Assembly (NCBI GenBank): GCA_032207245.1
Contig: CM063502.1
Location: 46,873,904-46,937,903, forward strand
Length of the DNA stretch: 64,000 bases
Direction of reading: 5' to 3'
Source of the DNA: Pardosa pseudoannulata
Taxonomy: Eukaryota; Arthropoda; Arachnida; Araneae; Lycosidae
The notes below the pieces were generated by a model, which did no database searches, was not told the DNA's origin, and saw only the letters and a list, made by a program, of their open reading frames with translations. Made by a program: the position numbers and the translations under genes. This document shows positions 36,093 to 48,559 of this stretch, in pieces. Numbering within the stretch: the first letter of the stretch is position 1; each line of letters starts with the position of its first letter.

Positions 36093-37041
36093 CAGTGATA
36101 CCTCGATCTATAGTTCCTGTGTTATTCGTTTTTTTTCGTACAGTTCGTTCGATTCATTTGTTTCCCATTTTTGTTCCCCCAAGGCAATATCAGTCACGTC
36201 ACAATGCACGTGTTGAAAAAACAGCAAATTCAGTTTAGGATTCTCTTTCCTGTAGAAGTCCATATTCTGATTTCTCTCTTGATAGCGAAAAATTTTCAGC
36301 CGATTAAAGACCTTAGAGCAAGTAAATCTGAACTCAAATAAATCGGCTGAATTTTTTTTTTGCTGTAAGATAAGAAATCTTCACCAGTAAAAGAAATCAG
36401 AAACTAGTCCGTACATGTTGGCGTGTGATAAGGCCTTTAGTTTTTTTTTTTTTTACCGCATTCACAGTTCCTGAGGTTTACGTTTCCCCACATTTATCGT
36501 CAAAACAGTTCTGTTTCGTCGTTTTATTGTACCCAAAGTATTATTTTTGTGGAATTAGGAGAATAATGTAAATGAAATGCGCAACTGTTTGGCTAAAGAT
36601 GGTTTTTAATAACGAAGTAAGGAATCATAAAACTGTAGATCCCATGCATAGACCAAAAATGGGCTGAGAAAGACGAAGACTAACTAGAATCAGCGCCTTT
36701 TTTTTCTGACATAGACGAAGCTTTGTCAAAATAAAAATTATTTATGTTTGAGCACAGGAACAGTTGTAGCGTACTTTGCAGTGGTTGAGGCGATTAGAAC
36801 AGTTATTATTTGTAGTCAAGAGATCCACTTGCACAAAGTAGGTATCAAATACAAAATATTTTAAAAATTGTTAAGCACTATTTCAAGATGTATTTTATAA
36901 GAAGTTAAGTTCCTCCGACTAGTGTTGTGAATAATTAATTTACTAATATTCACATATTTTAACAAATTTCTACATCCATTTCTCTCAAATATCGTTTTTC
37001 ATTTTCGTCCATTTGAAAAACGAGGGATCGAGGTTCTATCG
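36093..37041. mobile_element. Tc1/mariner/pogo-type non-autonomous element
   Basis: TA (36091-36092) precedes CAGTGATACCTCGATC. The right end reversed reads CGATAGAACCTCGATC and is also followed by TA (37042-37043). The motif CAGTGATACCTCG is typical of pogo/Tigger and mariner-type ends. No transposase frame could be read. Inside is an inverted repeat, ATTTTCAGCCGATT (36292) / AATCGGCTGAATTT (36341). The element also carries the 24-bp segment shared with 9979. Confidence 0.6.
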
Positions 37042-37484
37042 TATTCGGAAAAAGACGATAAAAGATATAAAATTTATGTTACACTGTTTTAGATATTCCT
37101 CGTCTTGAACTGTTAAAAGAAGTATATTTTGCTTTTAACTCTTCATTGCATAGGGATGTATATGTGAATCAATTAAAGTTTCCCCCATATACCTACCTTA
37201 ACTACGAAAATAAATTTTTCATCTATTTTACATTGGTTTGTATATCACCTAATAATTTTATTAATTTCATTCTGATTTTATTCTCTTCATGGGAGTAGTT
37301 GAGTATCTTTAAGAGCAAACTTTATTTCGGTTTTGAACATGTTCATCACTTTCCTATATTTGCATTATGCATTCTGCTTGATTTTTTAAAACTTGAACCA
37401 AGGAGTTTTTTCTTTGGTTTAAATAAGGTACTTAGTTTTAATTTAAAATCAATATTTTCAATTTATTTATCGAATTTACTTATA

Positions 37485-37585
37485 CAGCATATTGAATTCA
37501 TAAATGAATGAAACGTGATTTTTCATTAAGGGCAGTAAAAAAATTCAAAAAGAAATTTTTAAATACTTTTTAAAACATTGTCTGG

Positions 37586-37673
<88 letters not shown>

Positions 37674-38259
37674 AGAAAACATAGTTATAAGCAAAAAATT
37701 AGGCAGTGTAGGGTTAAATGCCTCTTATTCAGTCGTTATATGCTGTGGATATACAGCTTTATATGAAAACGAAAATACAATTTTTAACTCTTTGCCCCGA
37801 AAAGTTCTCTACAATATGAATGTAGTCATGGTTTATGTGCTATAGCATAAAGTGGTCCATCATGGATGAAAGGTAGACTAAGTTTACTTATAAAGCATAT
37901 TGATTGGTTTTGTTATCGAGTATACTTATAAAGTATATTGAATTCATAAATGCATCCAACATAATTTTTCATTAAGAGCAGTAAAATATTCAAAAAGAAG
38001 TTTTCAAATACTTTTCAAAACATTATCTGGGCCTATATATATGTGTAGAAAACATAATTATAAGCAAAAAATCAGGCAGTGTAGGGTTAAATGTCTCTTA
38101 TTCAGTCGTTATATGCTGTGGATATACAGCTTTATATGAAAACGAAAATACAATTTTTACCTCTTTGCCCCGAAAAGGTCTTTACAATATGAATGCAGTC
38201 ACGGTTTATGTGCCATAACATAAAGTGGTCCATCATGGTTGAAAGGTTACCAACCCCTG
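37485..38259 (+). repeat. Two-unit direct repeat ending in a hAT-type terminus
   Basis: Unit 1 (about 37485-37880) and unit 2 (about 37925-38259) share 'tattgaattcataaatg', 'caaaaagaa.ttt', 'aaacattgtctgggtc', 'ggcagtgtagggttaaatg', 'tatgctgtggatatacagc' and 'gtggtccatcatgg'. Unit 2 ends GGTTACCAACCCCTG, the reverse of a hAT end (CAGGGGTTGGTAACC). Unit 1 stops at 'gaaaggtagac', short of that terminus. The units differ sharply at one place: unit 1 has ~75 bp of (TA)n and unit 2 has TATATATATG only. Confidence 0.85.
37589..37664. repeat. (TA)n expanded in unit 1 only
   Basis: About 75 bp of pure TA followed by TGTGTGTG. The equivalent position in unit 2 (38033-38045) holds about four repeats. 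Confidence 0.95.
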
Positions 38260-38947
38260 TTATAGATATTTGTTAAGATTGTTAGTACATCAAGTAATAT
38301 TTTAAAAACACTTCTAAGCAGTGAAAAATGAAGTCTAACCATAAAAACACAGGAAATATTTTAACTTGGCTTTTGTTCAAATTTATTCCTTGTGAGTTTT
38401 ACGATCTGCTATAATATAAATAATTCAGTTTCTAAATCTGAAAAAAATCTGACCTGAACAATTTTCTCTTAATGTTAGGACTGTTAGACAGTAAAAGCTT
38501 TTATTGAATGAAAAATAAGGAGATTGAAATTTCAATCTGGATTATTTTAAAGTAAGTGTTTTTCAATTGTTTCAAAAACTTCCTCATTTATTCTCTAAAT
38601 CATGTTGAATCCCATCTTTCTTTAACAAGATGCCACTTTTCAATAAATATTTTTTTTTTGCATTTTGTTTACCAAACTCCCAGAGTTGTTGCGTCTTCAA
38701 TAGGCTTAACGGCTTATTTAAAATATTGCAGGCTAAAATAATACATATTACTTTAAACTGAAAATCGTAAAAACAATTTCTGTGTACTATATTTATAATT
38801 GTTGCTTTTATGTGTTAACTTTTGAGATAGAGCGATAAATTGAATTCTGTATTTATAATTCTGTATTTATCAATTAAATGCTATTTTTTGGCTCTTAAAT
38901 CTCTCTTTATAAAAAGTAAATTTTCATGAACTATTACAATATTTCTG

Positions 38948-39082
<135 letters not shown>

Positions 39083-39156
39083 TTATGTACATAATGTGTA
39101 ACATCATAAGAATAATCTTTAATGAAGTTAAAAAAAATTAGAGCAAAAATTATCGT

Positions 39157-39712
39157 TTAACCCCTTAACGTGGACGCTCCAGTTAACTCGAGCTTGCTAA
39201 ACTGGCCAAACTGTGCACACTCCAGATATTTCGAGCGGTTTTGTACTTTTGTAGATATTGCACTGTGTGTTACGCTAAAAGAGATAGCAAAGGAAAAAGG
39301 AAAAGAAAAGAGAGTCGTTACTTGTGTAATAGTTGCAATGTTGGGATATGTGCTGCAACTTATTTCGAAATATATCACACAAAAGAAAATTTTGATTAAT
39401 TTTATAAATATTAGTATTGTGATTAGTTATGTTTTAAAAGTATAAATAAGTATTTTTACTGATAATAATGTTTGTTCTGAAATGGGAATTCGAAAAGAAA
39501 GATTAAAAAAAAAGTGTATGTGCGTGTAATATTACAATATTCGACTATTTTCTGCAATGTTATCAAAATCCAAAATCGCAATAAAATTTTTGATTATATT
39601 TGTATTTTTGTAATTTTTTTTGGCAAGACAACGTTCTAAATGGTGTTTTTTAAATTAAAAAATTTATTGTTTTTGGCCGGTCTTTTAAAAAAACTGTGCA
39701 TTAAAGGGTTAA
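39157..39712. mobile_element. piggyBac-like non-autonomous element (second family)
   Basis: TTAA (39157-39160) then CCCCTTAACGTGGACG at the left. At the right, TGCATTAAAGGG then TTAA (39709-39712), which reversed reads TTAACCCTTTAATGCAC. The exact TTAA target on both sides and the CCC start are hallmarks of piggyBac. Subterminal repeats 'ctccagttaactcgagc' and 'ctccagatatttcgagc' lie near the left end. The 556 bp have no transposase frame. It is not similar in sequence to the 30406/60473 pair. Confidence 0.75.
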
Positions 39713-39719
39713 TCAATAA

Positions 39720-41120
39720 AGCACATTTTAGCATATAAAAAAATCTGATTTGAAATGAAATTATGCCATTGAATTCCCGATACTAAATCCCTTTAATGAT
39801 AAAATTCGCTTTTAGTTTGTGAAAAACGCTAACATGTCTTAAAGCCTTCTTTCTCAAGTTTAGGTAAAATATGATTTTTCAAAAAAATTAATTATGTAAG
39901 CATATTTCTTAATACAGAAACCCTTTTTAATTTGAAAAACACAACACTTTATTCAATAGAATATTAAATAAAGGGTTTTAAGGTCGTGGCATCAAAAACT
40001 TAAATAGTAATTAAAGCCCCTATTTGAATAAAATATTTTCTGTTAGAAGATTGGTATACACTCGAACCCTTTTTGAAGACTTGCATGTATTCCCTCTGGA
40101 ATAAGAGCTCTTTGAAAAGTTTAAATAAATGATCTGGCACTTATGATTACCATTATTCCAAATTATTCGAGATGTTTTAATTATTTTGTAGTACAAAAAT
40201 CCAGCAATACTAAAACTAAATAAAACCAAAACATATTCCTCTAAAGATCATATACACAAAATATTTAAACATAGGAAAACATAAATTGCACTACACAAAA
40301 ATATCTTTAAGCATTATTTTACAAATCTATTTAATCAGTTTAAACTTTTAATATATTTCAGTAACAAATGATTATACAAAATTCTGCTAATGCATGTCTA
40401 TGATAATTAATCCTCTGTATCCTCGTGTTGCAGACATACAACATATACAAAAATTAATATTAACAATGTGCTTTTGAAGACTGTTTTAATGACTGTTGCT
40501 ATCTGACAACACTGCAATTAACATAATTTGATCGTAAAAGTTTTATCAAATGGCGATACTAAATTTAAAATTCGTATCAAAGTTACTTTTATCGTTTAAT
40601 TAGTTTTAAATGATTATTGCTGAAATAAACTTTAGATGACTTCAATTAAAAAAATATAAAGATGTTAGAAGTATGTGTCTCCCAAAGGTGGTTTCAAATA
40701 CAAGTCAAGATAATTGTGTAAAATTATTTATAACATTTATAATAAGTGATATTTCTATGTAGGAAATAACACTTTTTCCCAATAAATTTTATTTTTACAA
40801 GTTTTAAATTATTTAAATCCTTTTTTCATACTTAAAATAATGTATTATAATGTTTAAAGAAGTTTTTTTTTAATTCAAGTTTGTTCAGGTGCAAAGGATA
40901 AAGATATAAATTATATAGAACGGGATGTATTTTCAATAAATTAGGGGTAACTAAACGGTGGCATTCACAGAATTTATATTAGAATACTTGTATTTAAGTA
41001 ATTCTGTTGACTTATTAATTATGGTAATAAATATTTTTGTATATTTATACATTTTAAATGCTATATTGATAATTTATGAATAATAATAATAAAGACTAAT
41101 AATGTTTTAGTGTTAATCTG
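39720..41120. other. AT-rich DNA without recognisable genes
   Basis: No motif, repeat copy or splice-flanked frame could be supported. Confidence 0.5.
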
Positions 41121-41126
41121 AATGTA

Positions 41127-41305
<179 letters not shown>

Positions 41306-41639
41306 TAGATGGTCCGAGGGATTAAGGCATGGCAGACACATTTGATTTTGTATATAAAAACTTCTTTATTGTAATCCTTCTGTCCATGTCTATGCCATTT
41401 AGATATCATTTATTCACACTTTGGAGCGACAAGCGTGGAGGATGTTACCAGCCCAATTTCCCGCCTAGAAGTGTCGTTTTGGTGTTTCTACCTAAACAAA
41501 TTCCTATTGTCTACTTCCGCGTCAGCTTCTTTATTCTATATATTTCAGCTCGAGGGTGTGTCGTTCTCCTGTTACGTTATCGTTAATGAGTTCCAACTAT
41601 TTTTAATTATAACTCGCTTAATTCTTAATCCCCATTTTT

Positions 41640-42830
41640 AAACCTGACATATGTATAAACAAACAAAAATTATTCTGTCATTACTTATGTGGATAAATCA
41701 TTTAATAACTATGCCTTAATGTGATAAACTTATTATCAAAAGCTTCTTACTTCCTCTCTTTTTCACATTCTATTTTTCTTAATGATAATGTAATAGTGAG
41801 CAACAGAAAAATTCTTAAGTATCAAAATTACTTAGTACTAAAGGTTCTAATTCACGTTCTACACGTATAAATTTCATACAATTTTTATCAAATTCAGAAC
41901 TGTAACTGTTGTATGTAATACATATAACAGTAATGTTACTAAGTATGCACTCACTGTAAAAATGATAATATACATTGTTTAAAGAATAGTTATCAGTTGG
42001 TAGATATACTTAAATTAAATTAGTAAACAAATATGACCTTTGATTTCAAAGATTTATTTACCCATATTAAGCTTACTGACCTAAGTGATATTATTAATTC
42101 TCTGTTCTACAAATTTCAAAATCAATTATGTATTCTTAATTATATAACTGCTAGTTACTTTATAACTCTAATTAATTTTGTAATATATAACAATTACTTA
42201 TTACTGGATAACATATCTTAAGCAACTTGATATCCCATAAGGAGGGAGTATATCAAGTAACTTGCAGATTTATACTTGTATATCCATGTGAAAAACAATG
42301 CATATTAAATGACACCGATACATTAATAACATTTTGAGTTTTACTGACGAAAATTAAATACATGATATGCCTGTCAAATATTCAATTGAATTAAAATTGA
42401 CAAAGAATACAATACAAAATAACATTAAAAACCTTCTTGATTTAAAAATTACATTATTTGGTGATAAATTAAGCACTGATATTTATGATAAACATAGTAA
42501 CTTTCAATTTAGTGTGAATACGTTAATTTACTTTAAAAAATGTTTACAAATATCTGTATTAGATATCAATTATTTCTCATCAAAAATTTGTGATCACCTA
42601 ACATAAAAAATAAAAACATTAAAAAGTCGGTAAATTCAACTCAGCAAAATGACTTTTCTAAAATATTCTTTATTCCTTAACTTTTCCGTAATTCATGATA
42701 ACTATAAATAAATTATAAATAATAAAACTATAAATTAAAAAATGGATGATTTGTAGGGAAGAGGATGGTATTAGAAGGCAAAGTACTGTTGTATGATGTT
42801 GAAGGATGGGTAAAAAGTAGATTGTTTTAA
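41640..42830. other. AT-rich DNA without recognisable genes
   Basis: Short frames such as 42367-42606 are Lys/Asn/Ile/Leu-rich with no family motif. Confidence 0.5.
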
Positions 42831-42835
42831 AATAT

Positions 42836-43275
<440 letters not shown>

Positions 43276-43494
43276 AATCCAGGAATTATAAAGTTGCTTG
43301 ATATATTTGAAATCATAGCCCCTATTATTTTTACTTGCCCGGGCTACTGGGCAAGAAGAAAGCTAATCAGCTTAGCAACAATAACGATGCAGTCGGCCCA
43401 CATTGAAGAGAACGGCACAAGTCTAATTAAAACTTTATTTTAGAGCTGCTAAAAAAAGGACATCTTTATTAGCCAACGGGTGACAAGAGAAAGG

Positions 43495-43600
43495 CACAAA
43501 AACCTCTCTACTCGAACCGGGGTGCACACAAGAGCGAAGACAAATAGAATTTTTCCAAAAGACCAGCACCTTAGTCAGCGAATTAAACCTTTAAGACCAG
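43495..43600 (-). mobile_element. tRNA-like SINE head (candidate)
   Basis: The minus strand reads 'ttcgctgactaaggtgctgg' (A-box-like) and, ~45 bp later, CACCCCGGTTCGAGTAGAG (B-box-like, GGTTCGAGT). The surrounding 43300-43700 is GC-richer than average, as for other SINE copies here, but I found no second copy in the window. Confidence 0.35.
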
Positions 43601-43734
43601 GAAAAACGCTGAGCCATTTGCCGGCGATAGCTGGAAAACGTGTTGAATAGACAGAAAATACATCTATAGAACAGAAAGCTTTAGGAAATGTATCAAAAGG
43701 ATTTTAGGTCGAGGACACTCCTGAGACAAATATT

Positions 43735-43930
<196 letters not shown>

Positions 43931-44229
43931 ATATATGTACATATATGTATGGGAAATGGTTATTTTCATTTAATTAATTATTTAACTTTATATACTTTTC
44001 ATATTTTATATAATACAGTTTAATGAATTTTTACCAAATAATATAATTCTCAGTGTTTATATTCTATATATTATATAGTATAAAAATTTATATTAATAAA
44101 AAGTAATTGCTTATGAGGATCAAATTTGTTTAATTGTTTCTCCAATGCTCCAGTGTGGTATGGGATATTTTTCTCATTTATATAAGTTATTTTGGTTTGT
44201 TTTACCTATACTTATTATGTATCGAAAGT

Positions 44230-44287
44230 AATTGATTTGATTTGGTTTTGGAGTGCTACGGTCTACTTTTTGCATCACGAGGGCTAA
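44230..44287 (-). mobile_element. SINE-A, 5'-truncated to its last ~58 bp, with target duplication
   Basis: On the minus strand it starts TTAGCCCTCGTG, continues 'caaaaagtagaccgtagc' and ends in a CCAAATCAAATCAAT tail. GTATCGAAAGT flanks it at 44219-44229 and 44288-44298, so this short piece was inserted as such rather than being worn down later. Compare the equally short copy at 59494. Confidence 0.85.
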
Positions 44288-44458
44288 GTATCGAAAGTGA
44301 GGATTGTGGAGAAAAAAAATTTAATCTAAAAGTTGTAGTCCCAATTCTCCAACGGTATTGGCAACACAGTATTCATTTTAATCCTTTTTCTCTGTTATCT
44401 CACCTCATGTTTTTTTTTTAATTTTAGGTTCCGTTTTTAACTTTCTAATATCGATGAA

Positions 44459-44460
44459 TT

Positions 44461-44536
<76 letters not shown>

Positions 44537-44700
44537 TGCGTGTGTGTGTGTAATATATAAAAAATAATTGTCTTTAAAGTTAAAAATTCTCCCCTTTCAT
44601 GTTCTAGTTTTCTTTATGTTAACTTTCCCACCCATCATAGATAAGTTAAGGATATTTAAAATTGATATTGGCATTCCTTCCACATCTCCCTAAACTATAG
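44459..44700 (+). repeat. (TA)n(TG)n with dispersed repeat flank
   Basis: About 75 bp of TA and TGCGTGCG/TG repeats, followed by 'aatatataaaaaataattgt', 'ctttaaagttaaaaattct' and 'cccctttcatgttc'. This is a diverged form of the 8135 and 45331 flanks. Confidence 0.6.
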
Positions 44701-45054
44701 ATTGAATTAAAATTTGCTACGTAGTGCCCTTTCTATCACTTAAGTCAGCAGTCCATTCTCCCGGTAAAAAGTGAAGATCTGTACAATTTTAATTCGCTGA
44801 TTGCAGTTTCAACAATAATGTTTTAGGAAGCTCATAAAATAAATGCTTATCTAAAAACTCTGTATCATGGGAAGTTATCCCCGCGATTTTTCCTTCTCGG
44901 GACGGCTTTTCATTGATCAAACAGATGCACGTTTGTCTCTTGTCTGTGTAAGACTCGTACGTCATTTCTCCTTCATTAACGTGGAAGTACAGGATTTTTA
45001 TTTTTACTACATATTTGATCTTGAGTTGACTCGATCTCGTCACCATGATTGCAG

Positions 45055-45159
45055 CTGAGTTACATTGTGAAGCAAGGCCAGGCAATAAAAAATATGGGCT
45101 ATTTCTCCCTTGAAATCGGTAAAGAATATTTTTTCAGGTTACACACACACACACACATA

Positions 45160-45230
<71 letters not shown>

Positions 45231-45251
45231 TTATATATATATGTGTGTGTG

Positions 45252-45335
<84 letters not shown>

Positions 45336-45440
45336 CAAAATTGTTACCCTTAAATATCTATCTAAAATTCTTCTTTTTTTTTCTCTTCTCATCTTTAATA
45401 CCTAATTTCCCAGCCATAAAATGCCAGTTAAAGGAGTGTT
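45055..45440 (+). repeat. Dispersed repeat with (CA)n(TA)n core
   Basis: The left block 'ggccaggcaataaaaaatat' then 'gggctatttctccc' matches 8263-8295. The core 45141-45330 is CA and TA repeat. The right block 'aatatcaaaattgtta' and 'aaatatctatctaaaattct' matches 8137-8185. It is the most complete copy of the microsatellite-bearing repeat in the window. Confidence 0.65.
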
Positions 45441-45659
45441 CGCTGACTTAATTTTTTTTTATATATTTATCAAAACTAACGCTAGAAAAAATGCTAATTT
45501 ACAGTTCCACAGCTCACATTTTTTAGTTGTCCCATTAAAGTGATTTCTCTTCTTCTATAACTAAATAGCAATACGTGGGGTTTTCGAGCTAGCTTAAAGG
45601 ATCAAGGTTCGTTCTTACCTTCCAAAAACCGCTGAATAAACTATATGTTTATGGGAATA

Positions 45660-46025
45660 AAATTATATTACGCAGGGACACTTGCTTTTATAGTATTCAA
45701 CACTACCAAGACGAAGATATTTGTTTGCTATTTTAGTATGGGAACACCATGTAAGCGGGCAACATTAGTCTCTAAAACAACACAAATAAATAAAATGAGT
45801 CTTCGAATTTAAAAGCAGGGACCAACCAGAAGACTTCCAGTCTTGGCTTGCCACCCCCAGAGGTATTGTTTGGGAACTTGGAGGACATTGTGACCATGAA
45901 CTTATTTTGCATGCCCCATCGCTATTAATGAAAATGGTGGTTCTACGGCTATCTTGAGCCTCGAACGAGCAACCATCCGGTTACGTGGTCGATGCATTTG
46001 CTGATTAAGCTAAAGCGGCTCTTAT
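45660..46025 (-). mobile_element. SINE-B copy
   Basis: The minus strand starts 'gccgctttagcttaatcagc' (A box), then GGTTGCTCGTTCGAGGCTC (B box). The body parallels 17290-17730 ('gtggcaagccaagactgg', 'ttctggttggtccctgc', 'gtgttcccatactaaaat', 'gttgaatactataaaagc'). The frame that is open in the 17 kb copy has two stops here. Confidence 0.75.
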
Positions 46026-46074
46026 TCTCTTATATAAAATCTTTTGTATGTATGTGGGTGTGTGTATTTCATTA

Positions 46075-46165
46075 TGCATTCCGAATTGACTGGACCGATC
46101 GGGACGAAGCTTAGTTTAGGATTCAGGTTACCCTGGGGAGGTTCTAGTCAAGTCAAGTGCAAGAG
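46075..46165 (+). repeat. Fragment of a probable interspersed repeat
   Basis: 'ccgaattgactggaccgatc' then 'gggacgaagcttagttt' resembles a 3'-end motif of repeats that carry 'actgaacggatttgaacgaa'-type sequence. Loosely similar text occurs near 48815 and 56385 ('actactgaactgattataat'). The class could not be assigned. Confidence 0.35.
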
Positions 46166-46169
46166 TGTG

Positions 46170-47189
46170 TGGTGAGCTGTTTTAAAATCTGAATTGGGTT
46201 TGGCTAGTATATTTTAGCGGCATTCGTTATATTTCCCTTTTAATTACATACTGAAACAATTAATATAATTTAAGTAACCTATTCATCTGATATCGTTTAA
46301 AACAAGTGTTCATCTAACACATTATTCCTTTATTTTTGATCCTATTTTCTTGGCTTATTTCATTTTATCAATTTTAATTTTCCATTTTGAATTCAGTTGT
46401 GCAATCTTTTAATACAATTTTTAAATGGCAATCTTATTCCTATACTAACATCGCTATAGTTTTTAAAGGTTTTAAACATTTATGTCATGTGAGTAATATT
46501 TAAATATGTTGACACCTTTGTTCCCTTTAAAGGATCTGGTAAAAAGCTTAAGAGCTTTTTCGTTAGTTCTTGCAAGGATAAATCACCAAATACTTTTTTC
46601 TTTTATTAGTTATCACTACATTTTTAAAATTCACGATGAAAATTATTCATTGCTCATTATGAATGTATTATTCATTTTAGAGTTGTATTCTATATAAACT
46701 GCTTATATTATTAATGTAATATAATAGAATAATTGTTTGAATTTGGAAATAATTTTAATTTATATGTAAATACAATTTGATGTTTATTTTAATCCTTTGT
46801 TTTATTCATTATTATTTTTATCATTTCGGAACACTTTATAGCTTAAAGCTATTAGTATATTTTACTCCTATATCGTATTTAAAATAATCTGTTAAAGACA
46901 AATATTTTAGTACAAACTTTTTTCTTCTTTTTATAACAAAGCCATAATTTGCCGGAACTTGTTTCGCCCATTCTGTATTTATTTATATTTTTCTAGAAAT
47001 TACAAAACTTGACAAAAATTCTTTTATTTTCATCTTAAATTCGCGGAATTGACTTATACATCTGAAATAGGCAAGAGATAAACGTGCATCTGATGATTTG
47101 TGAAAAGGCCATATTGAGAAGGGAAAATCAAGTGGATATTTTCTCAGGAGAGTGAGATTTATGTCAGCGGTTCTTTAATGACTTGTTAA
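46170..47189. other. AT-rich DNA without recognisable genes
   Basis: The frame at 46506-46697 has no recognisable motif. Confidence 0.5.
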
Positions 47190-47411
47190 AACATTTATGG
47201 CGGGATAATTCCATACATCGGCATAACGAATGCAAAGATCTGCGATCTACCTGAGAGAATTGACAGTTGGGTTAGAAAAGGTAAAAAAGGGCCACGCTTA
47301 GCAGTTATTAAAACAGCCTTTAGTTTTGATAAGTGTGGAAGGAATGCAATTTCAGTGGATAATGTCCTTGATTCTATTTGGAGGGCTGGTAAATTAAAAA
47401 TAGGACATTGA
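47190..47411 (+). pseudogene. Unidentified open segment of 73 codons, no ATG
   Basis: Between a stop at 47187-47189 and TGA at 47409-47411 the frame stays open and has a non-AT-biased, protein-like composition. It reads GIIPYIGITNAKICDLPERI, then DSWVRKGKKGPRLAVIKTAF and AISVDNVLDSIWRAGKLKIG, ending H-stop. Both the base composition and the residue mix (Trp, Cys, Arg, Pro, Asp) differ from random frames in this window. I do not recognise the family. The ~90 bp before it may continue the protein in another frame, which would suggest a decayed transposase C-terminus. A host exon is possible but no convincing acceptor was seen. It lies just before the largest (TA)n tract. Confidence 0.4.
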
Positions 47412-47465
47412 TTGAGAGAATTTTAACGGTCATTTGAATATATAATTTTATAACTTTTGATACAT

Positions 47466-48117
<652 letters not shown>

Positions 48118-48194
48118 GCACTTATAAATTACTGATTATTGATCCACTGAAGCACAATTCGAATCACATGTCTGCAAAGTAGAGGAGTTCGTGC

Positions 48195-48308
48195 TCCTGA
48201 AATGGATGTTCGAAGCCATTCGAAATCGGCTTTAAGCCTTAGCTCCCGTCCTCATTAGCCCTGGTGTAACAAAAGAGTTAACCATAGCGCTCTTAACAAA
48301 ATAAACAA
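48195..48308 (+). mobile_element. SINE-A, head missing
   Basis: 'atggatgttcgaagcc', 'gaaatcggctttaagcc', 'cctcattagccctggtg' and 'accatagcgctcttaac' follow the SINE-A body, ending in AAAATAAACAAAT. The tRNA-like head is replaced by unrelated sequence. Confidence 0.75.
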
Positions 48309-48559
48309 ATAATTCGAGGTCGTATCAAATGGAAATCCGACAACTTGTAATCATGAATATATTAGTATGGTAAAACCAAAATATCTGTGAGCTCGCATGT
48401 ATTAGAATGTCCCAGAAAATGGAATCCGAGCTTCCGTTGGCTGGTACAAAACCTAGAAATAGATTTGAAAAATGGCATTATAATAGACATATTATAACTG
48501 AAAATCTTACTAGACTTGATTTACTAAAATTGAAAACTAAAATTAAAAATAAATAATAT

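Noticed and set aside
44789..45085. 98-codon minus-strand frame and overlapping + frame, GC-richer region
   Set aside because: No motif was recognised and there is no splice context. It adjoins the dispersed (TA)n-bearing repeat, so a repeat origin is more likely than a gene.
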